Shown: positions 11,499 through 19,032 of the stretch, in pieces
Numbering within the stretch: the first letter of the stretch is position 1
Layout: each line of letters opens with the position of its first letter
Origin: Molossus alvarezi
Lineage: Eukaryota; Chordata; Mammalia; Chiroptera; Molossidae
NCBI GenBank assembly: GCA_037176705.1
Contig: CM073891.1
Location: 50,842,571-50,906,570, forward strand
Length of the DNA: 64,000 nucleotides
Direction of reading: 5' to 3'
Notes under the pieces: generated by a model
Databases searched by the model: none
Seen by the model: the letters and a program-made list of their open reading frames with translations, nothing else
Told to the model about the DNA's origin: nothing
Made by a program: the position numbers and the translations under genes

Positions 11499-12371
11499 GA
11501 ACTTCCGGTCAAGATGGCGGTGTAGGTAAACGCAGTATCACGTCCTCCCACAACCACATCAAAGTTACAACTAAACTACAGAACAACCATCATTCAAAAC
11601 TGCCTGAAATCAACCTGAATGGAAGTCCTACAACTGCGGAATTAAAGCAGCAGCCACATCCAGACTGGTGGGAGGGGCAGAGTCACCAAGGGCCGGTGGT
11701 GAGATGGGCTGGTCCCACACCCATGTGTGGTGGATAAAAATCAGGAGGATACCTCAGCTGGGAAGGTCCTTCCTGAGGACTGAGGGGTCCCCATCCCACA
11801 CCAGGTGCCCCGCTCAGGGTTCCAGTGCCAGGAAGAAAATCCCCATAACTTCTGGCTGGAAAAACCAGCAGGAACTGAGGCTCAGGGAGGCTGAGGCAGC
11901 GGGAGACCCAGGCAGCTCCTTAAAGGGCCCGCGCACGGACTTATCGGACTCTCTCCCTCTAAGCTCGGAGGGGAGGCAGCTCGAGGGGACCAGAGACATA
12001 CAGGGAAGAACTGAGCTGTTTGGCATTGGAGCGAGGGCTGGAGAGGGGGCTTTCTCCAGGACAAATGTGCTGTCAGAGGCCTTTGTTCTTTTGGTGAGCC
12101 CTTCCCTGGGGCAGCAGTCAGCCGCCATAACTGGGACTCCAACAACCTGGCTGACACTGTTTGTCCCACCCTGGTGATTCCCTGAGCCCCGCCCCACCCA
12201 ACTTTCAGGCCCACCCAAGCTGTTGCCACTTGCTTCACCATAGGATTGGCCTGTCTTGGATCCTGCTTCAGGTTTTTCCTAAATTCTTTCAAACGAGCAG
12301 CATCTGGTCTCAGCGAGCCCCATACTGCTCGTTAAGTAATACACAGAAACAAACACAGGGAGGCAGCCAAA
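11499..12371 (+). promoter_or_regulatory. HAL1 5' UTR with presumed internal promoter
   Basis: The leader is richer in G+C than the flanks and runs up to the ORF1 ATG. Several open frames occur on both strands (for example 11668-12177 plus, 11814-12292 minus) but they match nothing I recognise. By analogy with L1 it should carry an internal Pol II promoter. Only the ETS/YY1 start region is directly recognisable. Confidence 0.7.
11501..11520 (+). promoter_or_regulatory. ETS and YY1 core at the HAL1 5' end
   Basis: acttccgg (+3 to +10) is the reverse complement of the ETS core CCGGAAGT. It is followed directly by caagatggcgg (+12 to +22), a near-ideal YY1 core. A YY1 site at about this distance from the 5' end is established for human L1, where it directs the transcription start. 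Function here is inferred. Confidence 0.65.
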
Positions 12372-13310
12372 ATGAGGAGACAAAGAAACAGGTCCCAAAT
12401 GAAAGAACAGAACAAAATCCCAAGAAAAGAACTAAGCAAAATGGAGATAAACAACCTAACAGATGCTGTGTTCAAAATACTGCTTATAAGGATACTCAAT
12501 GAACTCAGTGAGAACCTCAGTGAACTTAATGAGGGCCTCAAGTGCATAAAAAAGGACCAGTCAGAAATGATGGATGCAGAGTCAGAAATGAAGGAGGCAT
12601 TAACTGAAATAAAGAATAATTTACACAGATTCAATAGTAGAGTACGTAAATCCAAGAAGCAAACCATCGATTTGGAATATAAGGAAGCAAAAAATGCCCA
12701 ATCAGAACAGCAAAAAGAAAAAAGAATCCAAAAAAGTGAGGATAGTGTAAGGAGCCTCTGGGACAACTTCAAACATGCCAACATTAGCATCTTGGGGGTG
12801 CCAGAAGGAGAAGAGCGAGAACAAGAAATGGAAAACCTGTTTGAAACAATAATGGCAGAAAACTTTCCTAACTTGTTGAAGGAAACAGACATACAAGTCC
12901 AGGAAGCACAGAGAGTCCCAAACAAGATGAACCCCAAGAGGCCCACACCAAGACACATCATCAAAATGCAAAAGGTTCAAGACAAAGAGAGAATCTTAAA
13001 AGCAGCAAGAGAAAGGCAGCTAGTGACCTACAAGGGAGTTCCCATAAGGCTGTCAGCTGATTTCTCAAAAGAAACTTTTCAGGCCAGAAGGGAGTGGCAA
13101 GAAATATTCAGAGTGATGAAAAGCAAGAACCTACAACCAAGATTACTCTATCATGCAAAGCTGTCATTTAGAATCAATGGCCATATAAAGAGTTTCCCAG
13201 ACAAGAAAAAGTTAAAGGAGTTCATCACCACCAAACTGTTATTATATGAAATGATGAAGGGTCTTTTTGAAGAAAAAGATAAAATATATGAACATACAAA
13301 ATGGCAATGA
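12372..13310 (+). CDS. HAL1 ORF1 protein (L1 ORF1p homologue), intact
   Basis: A 312-residue RNA-binding protein of the L1 ORF1p family, which trimerises and coats LINE RNA in cytoplasmic particles as a nucleic-acid chaperone. Residues about 1-20 are basic. About 20-130 are a heptad-rich coiled coil (repeated Leu/Ile with Glu/Lys). About 135-235 form the RRM-like domain starting NISILGVPEGEEREQ. About 235-310 are the C-terminal domain with KDKERILKAARER, IRLSADFS, QARREW and SFPDKKKLKEF. Length is close to the 330-370 residues usual for L1 ORF1p, with the shortfall in the N-terminal part. Compared with L1 copies, one Ile appears lost at PRHIIKM. There are no stops or frameshifts. The start codon is the first ATG after a purine-rich leader and is conserved at 55184 in the old copy. 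No ORF2 follows. Confidence 0.92.
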   Translation: MRRQRNRSQMKEQNKIPRKELSKMEINNLTDAVFKILLIRILNELSENLSELNEGLKCIKKDQSEMMDAESEMKEALTEIKNNLHRFNSRVRKSKKQTIDLEYKEAKNAQSEQQKEKRIQKSEDSVRSLWDNFKHANISILGVPEGEEREQEMENLFETIMAENFPNLLKETDIQVQEAQRVPNKMNPKRPTPRHIIKMQKVQDKERILKAARERQLVTYKGVPIRLSADFSKETFQARREWQEIFRVMKSKNLQPRLLYHAKLSFRINGHIKSFPDKKKLKEFITTKLLLYEMMKGLFEEKDKIYEHTKWQ

Positions 13311-13681
13311 ATACATATCTATCAACAATAAAATCAACAAACAAAATGAACAGGTAGAACAGAAACATTCTCATAGATACAGAGAACATTTTGTTGTTTG
13401 CCAGATGGGAGGGGGGTTGGGGGAATGGGTGAAAAAGATGAAGGGATTAAGAAGTACAAATACATTGCTAGACTGACAAACCTCAAAGGGAAAGCAGTTG
13501 GGGGGGGGGGTGAGAAGAAAGAAACCAGAGAACTTATATGCATAACCAATGGACACAGACAATAGTGTGGGAAAAGGCGGGAGGGGGGCGGGAGTGGGGA
13601 GGAGGGGGTCATTGGGGGAAAAATGTGGAACATCTGTAATACATCCTACATTCAACAATAAAGATTTAGAAAAAAATAAAA
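13311..13681 (+). other. HAL1 3' UTR, HAL1/L1 chimeric
   Basis: From 13311 to about 13472 the sequence (catagatacagagaacatttt...attaagaagtacaaat) aligns with the old HAL1 at 56307-56640. After that it switches to an L1-type tail with gagaacttatatgcat, a G-rich tract, acatctgtaata and ttcaacaataaag. That tail resembles the L1 tails at 8640-8925, 18785-19032 and 38235-38430. Confidence 0.8.
13577..13610 (+). other. G-quadruplex-prone tract in the HAL1 tail
   Basis: Five G-tracts of three or more lie within about 34 bases (cgggaggggggcgggagtgg, then gga ggaggggg). A separate run of 11 G lies at 13500-13510. G-rich, quadruplex-forming 3' UTRs are an established feature of mammalian L1s. Folding here is inferred from pattern only. 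Confidence 0.75.
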
Positions 13682-13696
13682 TAAAATATATTTACA
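13682..13696. repeat. 15-bp TSD of the HAL1-like element, 3' copy
   Basis: An exact match to 11484-11498, directly after the aaaaaaataaaa tail. Confidence 0.95.
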
Positions 13697-13698
13697 AG

Positions 13699-13760
13699 AA
13701 GCGGATCAATGGGGGAAAAGGGGGAAACATCTGTAATACTTTCAACAATGAAGATAAAAG
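13699..13760 (+). mobile_element. Orphan L1 3' tail fragment
   Basis: About 60 bp reading 'caatgggggaaaagggggaaacatctgtaatactttcaacaatgaagataaa' matches L1 3' termini elsewhere in the window. It has no L1 body and abuts the HAL1 TSD. A (TG/TA)n repeat follows at 13763-13808. Confidence 0.8.
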
Positions 13761-13762
13761 AT

Positions 13763-13777
13763 ATATATGTGTGTGTG

Positions 13778-13808
<31 letters not shown>
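13763..13808. repeat. (TG)n/(TA)n simple repeat
   Basis: Alternating TG then TA units directly downstream of the L1 tail fragment, a common fate of A-rich retroposon tails. Confidence 0.9.
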
Positions 13809-13809
13809 T

Positions 13810-14835
13810 TAAGAGAATGACTATTAGATATCCATCCAAATTTCTAGTTGAATAAGTTCTCAAAAATTTAAATAAGCAGCAAGAGTATAACCCAGTTTAT
13901 ACTATTTCAACTTTGCAAAGAATGTTAAAAACTTATTCCTCTCTAAACAATTGTCAGTAGTTAATATTTTTTTAAGATTGTTACAGAGATCCAAATTAGG
14001 CAAAATAATAAAGCTTTCATTTGTACTCTCCTTATTTGTCTTTACTTCTGACCAAAATTGAGCCATGTCTTTCCTGAGACTTGTACACTATCCAGAGCGC
14101 TTGGCTTCTTGGTATTCTTAATAAAGCTACACACTTTCCAGGAATCACTTTTGAATATTATTACATGTTCTAAATCTAATCATAACTACATCAGAAAACA
14201 AAAATTTTAGTTTGTGCTCACTTGGTTACTCATCTCCTCCCAAGTCAAAGTTGTTAAATTTATGTAAGAAATCTAGCCTTTATTAAAAGCCATTAGTATA
14301 AAAAAAAAGTTTTTATTTCAGAATCAAAACCTGAACTTACTAATTTCTTTTATATGATAAATCTTCTAATTATCGCAGCATGACTTAATAGAAACTTTGG
14401 CTTTGAGAACATAAGTGGAGTGAAATGTAAAGTACACACACTAATTTTACTTCAAACATTAATTTAGTTTTGAATTGTCACTTTAACATATTATTTGGTA
14501 GTTAATATTTATAAACAGTTTTTGTTCCCTCCCCACTCTGCTCTTAACTCCAAGCAAGAAAACATAATGGTCGTGTTTATATAATTACACAGATATCTAA
14601 TCATACAATAAATAACTGATATTTAAAAAATAATTTTATTACACATTTTCAAGTTTTAATCCTAAGAAATTTATGGCTAAAGAAAGCCCATCCCACAGCA
14701 AAGGGAAATATAAAGAAATGTTTCTCTTTTTCTAAGCCACAACTCAACTTTGTGTTTATAAATGTTTTGGATTCCCCAAATGATTCCCAAATGGACTAAT
14801 CTTAGTTATAATGGCCACAAAAACTGCAAGTTACT
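13810..14835. other. Intergenic stretch, nothing recognised
   Basis: AT-rich sequence with no repeat family, domain-bearing frame or clear self-similarity seen. Confidence 0.5.
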
Positions 14836-14837
14836 TT

Positions 14838-15064
14838 TATTTATATATTTATTTATTCTTTTTTTTCTTATTGATTTTAAAGACAGAGGAAAGGAGAGTG
14901 AGAGAGAGTTAAAAATATCGATGAGAGTGAACATTGATTGGCCACCTCCTGCATGCCCCCCACTGGCGACTGGGCCCACAACATGGCCATATGCTCTGAC
15001 TGGGAATCGAACCAGCAACCTCATACATGGGTCAATGCTCAACCACTGAGCCACATGGGCTGGG
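14838..15064 (-). mobile_element. Ves-type SINE
   Basis: A minus-strand copy of moderate age. The head is cagcccatgtggctcagtggttgag read in reverse, and the tail is ttattgattttaaag. The imperfect TSD is ctgcaagttactttt / ctgcatgttattttt at 14824 and 15065. Confidence 0.9.
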
Positions 15065-15109
15065 CTGCATGTTATTTTTTTTAACTTATATTTATAGAAA
15101 TTTATATAC

Positions 15110-15200
15110 AGTGTGGGGTAAACGTAGGTTTATAGTTGTGAGTACGTGAAACAGAGTTTATTCTTATATTATTTATTTATTATTGTATTTTTCTTCATAT
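15110..15200 (+). mobile_element. Mariner-like MITE, partial
   Basis: 'gtggggtaaacgtaggtttatagttgtgagtacgtgaaacagagttt' matches the reverse complement of the more complete element at 45553-45660. Its second terminal inverted repeat is missing or decayed. Confidence 0.6.
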
Positions 15201-15719
15201 TTTTAAGCCTTAAAATATATAGCAACTCAAAGTAAGAAAATTTTATAATATGTCTTAGAACAGACTATTATAATTAAAAGTGACTATATAGATTATTAGC
15301 AAAACATCTCCATGCTTCAAATAAATCTGAACAATGTGTCTTTTCCCATGAGTAACAAACTTTGGCCTGGATCATGGGCATCATGGTTTACATTGTAAAT
15401 TAGAATGGATAAGCAGGTGCTCAGTAAATGTTCTTTAAGTCAACTAATCTGTCAAGTGCTAGTATTCATTTTTAAATGCAAAAATTGCAAATCACCATGA
15501 AGACAGAAAACAAATTTCCTCCAAGAAGAAAAAACTACACATAAATGTTCTTTTGAAAAGGGATCTCCTTTGGCTTAAGTGGAAAGAATGCCTGATAAAG
15601 GTGATAACAGACCAAAGAAGTTGGGTGAGTTTTTCAGTGGTGGAATGCTGGGATTACACAGAAAAGAGTAATTCATTAGTTCAAGGTTGGCTGTAGTTGG
15701 CAGTACAATTGGCAACTCC
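15200..15719. other. Intergenic stretch, nothing recognised
   Basis: AT-rich. No coding signal or repeat family was identified. Confidence 0.5.
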
Positions 15720-15735
15720 TTCTGCACTGTTATTT

Positions 15736-15963
15736 ATTTTTCTTGCTACTCCTCATCCAAAGATATTTTTTCCATTGATTTTTAGAGCAAGTGTAAGGTG
15801 GGGAGGGGGAGAGAAAGATTGTGAAAGAGACACATTGATTGGTTGCCTCCCACACGACCTGGATTGAACCTGCAACTCAGGTACGAGTCCTTCTTGGGAA
15901 TTGAACTCAAGACCCTTCTGTCCATGGGCCAATGCTCTAATCACTGAGCAAAACTGTCCAGGC
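15736..15963 (-). mobile_element. Ves-type SINE
   Basis: A minus-strand copy with a perfect 16-bp TSD ttctgcactgttattt at 15720-15735 and 15964-15979. The body is moderately diverged (CpGs mostly lost). Confidence 0.95.
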
Positions 15964-16501
15964 TTCTGCACTGTTATTTGAGAGGAACATAGAGAACATA
16001 TTTTGCCAAAAATATTGCCTACTCTGTGTTTTCTGAAGTTACTTTTGTCATTCCTTGCTAAGAATGAAGGCATTGCTAGCAAGAAGTAAGCAAATACATC
16101 ACATCTATGACAAAAATGTATCCCTACCACTAGTAGCAAAAGGGAGAATGCAACCTCAGTAACAAAAGAGAGAATGTTAACAAAGAAAAAAGTCAGAGTG
16201 TAGGTTCAGTCCAATTCCCATGTAGCACTGGGATGAGAGACTATGAGCAGCAGAGACATTGGTCACTAAGAAAAGCTTCAAGAGACCACCTCAAAGAGGG
16301 ATAAAGGATAAAAGTTACCTATGGCAAATCACATCAAGTCAGCTCAATAGGCAAATGTGTAATTGCGGTTACTTTGAAAGTATACATTTGAATAAAATTT
16401 TGTTTTCCAATCTTTAACTGTACATTCTACTTTTGCTTCACAGCACTTACCATGCCTTGTGATAATATACTGTAGGTGTGATTATTTAACTGTTGCCACA
16501 A

Positions 16502-16505
<4 letters not shown>

Positions 16506-16540
<35 letters not shown>
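16506..16540. repeat. (CA)n microsatellite
   Basis: About 17 CA units ending in cgtacgtt. Confidence 0.95.
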
Positions 16541-16541
<1 letters not shown>

Positions 16542-16599
16542 ACGTTAGCTCTTATGAGCCTTAAGGCAAAAGATCTGACTATTTCTTTACTATTTTGTC

Positions 16600-16668
16600 A
16601 CCAGCATAATTTGAGACTTGACACATAAAAGTTGCTCAATAAATATTTATTGGATGAATCCATGTTAA
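16600..16668 (+). repeat. L2/MIR-type tail relic
   Basis: 'gacacataaaagttgctcaataaatatttattggatgaat' is the common ending of L2 and MIR elements. Confidence 0.65.
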
Positions 16669-16679
16669 TGAATAACAAA

Positions 16680-18024
16680 AAGTAAACCTAAATTATATTT
16701 GGGAGAGTTGGCTAATCTTCAAGGCCTTAGTTTGATGTTATCAAATTATTTAGTTCTGACTAGAAACATGCAGCATCCATTGTAGAAGAGTGAGTAATAG
16801 CTAAGCTGTAATCAACTTTATGCCCACTTTTAAATACCATGGATTTAATTGTAAACAATTGCATAGGTTGAGTAAGGCTAACTATGTAAGCCACAGATAT
16901 TTTAAATAATCATGACTTATGAGAAGCTATGGCTTTTATGAAAACAAGATTTTGTAAGGTGAAGAAGTCATTTTAAATATTATTGTGTGAGCAGTCAGTA
17001 GTGACTGTTGGATCAGAACCCAGAACCACAGAGGAGTTGGCTTGAGCTCTAAGGGCTGCATCAAGTTCTTGCTCACGTGCTCTTCATTAAAAGTGCATAT
17101 ATGTTGAAAGCCAGCATTATGTGGAAAAGAAACTTCTGCTCAAAAATTATTTACTTTGGGCTAAAAATGAATACCGCAGCTGGATTCCTTCTACAATTTT
17201 TTCTCATTTTGACCACTGTGTTTGAGAATAAAGACATTGGATTGTTAAAGAGTGTTGTGGAAATTTAAATTTGACTTCTCTGCTTAGGAAGACCAGAGGG
17301 CTTTCCTTAGTTTTCCCTACTTCTCTCTCCCCAATTTATCACCCATCTTAGAAACTTGTAGCTCTGATAGTATCACATTTTACTTTTGGAGAAGGGACAT
17401 CCTTAGGTCTCACTTCATCCACGACCAGATGCAATCTCCCATGTCTCCTGCCTCTAGAGCAATGGGAACACAATTCACTTTGCAACCCAAGTTAGAATCC
17501 TACAAAAGTGAGCGCAGCAGTGCCTGGCACATCGAGTGAACCTGAGGCATATTTAAGGGCCTGAACTTGCCAACCTCATTACTGAAGATGATTTTCTTTC
17601 CCCCCCAAACACATGTTTTTTATCTATCTACACATTGTTTCTCCTTAGGAAGCTTAGCAAACCAGCCTGGATAAATCTGTTTTAGATGGCCTTGGCTGAC
17701 AATTTTTTTGCAACTTGAAGGCCTATTTATCCAATTTGTTGTCATTTGTACAAAGAAATGTTTGCATATTACAATGATAATTGATTGCATTTTAAAAAGA
17801 AAGCAACCACCACCAGCACCAATCTGTAAATGCATTTAACTTTTAACTTCGGGTTAACTTTTAATAGCTTTTAAACCTTTGTATGGACAAAACAAACATT
17901 AATAGGACTATTTTAAAAGGCAAAAATCTGATAGTAAATACAAATACTGGGAAAAATGTTAACCAAATGTTTTATTGCTTACAATACAAATTAAAGCTTA
18001 CAACATTTAATTTCTCTTCATGTC
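16680..18024. other. Intergenic stretch, no gene seen
   Basis: Open frames at 17077-17268 and 17620-17835 lack any recognisable domain. No repeat was recognised. Confidence 0.5.
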
Positions 18025-18038
18025 AGAAGATACATTCT

Positions 18039-18251
18039 ATTGCCTGGCTGGTGTGGCTCATTGGATTGAATATCATCCCTTGGACTGAGAGGTCTCAGTT
18101 TGATTGCTGGTCAGGGCACATACCCCAGGCCTGGGTTTCGGGCTCGATCCCCAGTAGGGAGCATGCAGGAGTCAGCCACTCAATGTTTCTCTCTCACATT
18201 GATGTTTCTATCTCTCTAAAAAAAATCAATAAAAATATTTTTTTTCAAAAA
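18039..18251 (+). mobile_element. Ves-type SINE, first of three in a row
   Basis: A plus-strand copy with TSD agaagatacattct / agaagatacaatct at 18025-18038 and 18252-18265. It is moderately diverged. Confidence 0.92.
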
Positions 18252-18297
18252 AGAAGATACAATCTCATAGCAATAATGGTCTTGAAAAACTAGCCAA

Positions 18298-18478
18298 GCC
18301 CTGGCAGTATGGGTCAGTTGGTTGAGTGTCACCCTGTACACCAAAAGGTTGTGTGTTCGATTCATGGTCACAGAGCATCTAGCAGGCAACCAATCTGTGC
18401 TTTTCTTTCACATCAATGTTTCTCTCTCTCTCTCTCTCCCTTCCTCTCTCTCTAAAATCAACAAAAATATATTCTTGA
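18298..18478 (+). mobile_element. Ves-type SINE, second of three
   Basis: A plus-strand older copy (gccctggcagtatgggtcagttggttgag) with a shortened middle. Its A-rich tail (aaaatcaacaaaaatatattc) abuts the next SINE head. Confidence 0.9.
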
Positions 18479-18479
18479 G

Positions 18480-18705
18480 CCCTGGCCAGTTTTGCTCAGC
18501 GGTTAGAGCATTAGCCTGTGGTCCAGAGAGACCCAGGTCCGGTTCCCGCTAAGGGCACGTACCTCGGTTGCAGTTTGTCCCTGGCCCTGGTTGGGTTGTG
18601 CAGGTGGCAACCACTTGATGTGTCCCTTTCACATCGATGTTTCTCTCTCTCTCTCTTACCCTCCCACTCTATCTGACCAAAAAATGGAAAAATGTTCTTG
18701 GATAT
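18480..18705 (+). mobile_element. Ves-type SINE, third of three
   Basis: A young plus-strand copy inserted at the tail of the preceding SINE. It has the standard head ccctggccagttttgctcagcggttagag and (TC)n block, and ends near ggaaaaatgttcttgga. Possible TSD atatattcttgag / atatatttctgtag. Confidence 0.92.
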
Positions 18706-18784
18706 ATATATATATTTCTGTAGTTGAAGATTTTTAATCATTCAACAAAAGTAAATACTATGCCATTTATATGGTTGATTTTTT

Positions 18785-19032
18785 TTTTAATTTATGTTTT
18801 TATTAATTAATTTTTGTTACAGATGTTTCTCCTTTTTCCCCCACTGATTCCCCCCTCCCCCTCCCACCCTGCCCCCTCCCCAGTTTGTTGTCCATGTCCA
18901 CTGTTCATGCATAGATGCATATAAGTTCTGCGGTTTATCTCTCCCCCACCATCACCCTCTTTAGGGGATTGTCAGTCTGTATCCCACTTCCATGTCTCTG
19001 GGACTACCCCATTCCTCAGACTGTTATGTTCA
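18785..19032 (-). other. L1 3' UTR
   Basis: The minus strand shows agaacttatatgcatctatgc, a G-rich tract (ggggagggggcagggtggga) and gaaacatctgtaac before the A-rich tail. It is related to the young HAL1 tail at 13473-13681. Confidence 0.85.

Larger units (their letters stand above)
11499..13681 (+). mobile_element. HAL1-like (half-L1) retrotransposon, structurally complete
   Basis: A 2,183-bp element begins with gaacttccggtcaagatggcgg. It has a roughly 870-bp 5' UTR, one intact ORF (L1 ORF1 homologue) and a G-rich 3' UTR, and ends in an A-rich tail with perfect 15-bp TSDs. No ORF2 sequence lies between the ORF1 stop at 13310 and the tail, so endonuclease and reverse transcriptase must come from an L1 in trans. 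Half-L1 (HAL1) elements with this architecture are known in mammals. Intact ORF1, a perfect TSD and surviving CpG sites all suggest a recent insertion. The alternative, an internally deleted L1, is less likely because the old copy at 53812 has the same ORF1-to-3'UTR continuity. Confidence 0.9.

Noticed and set aside
11668..12292. Open frames on both strands in the HAL1 5' UTR as an additional ORF0-like gene
   Set aside because: The frames are long because the leader is GC-rich. Primate ORF0 is antisense and near the 5' end, but without comparison of copies there is no evidence that any frame here is conserved.
12332..12964. 210-codon minus-strand frame opposite HAL1 ORF1
   Set aside because: Shadow of the real plus-strand ORF1. 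It has no independent features.
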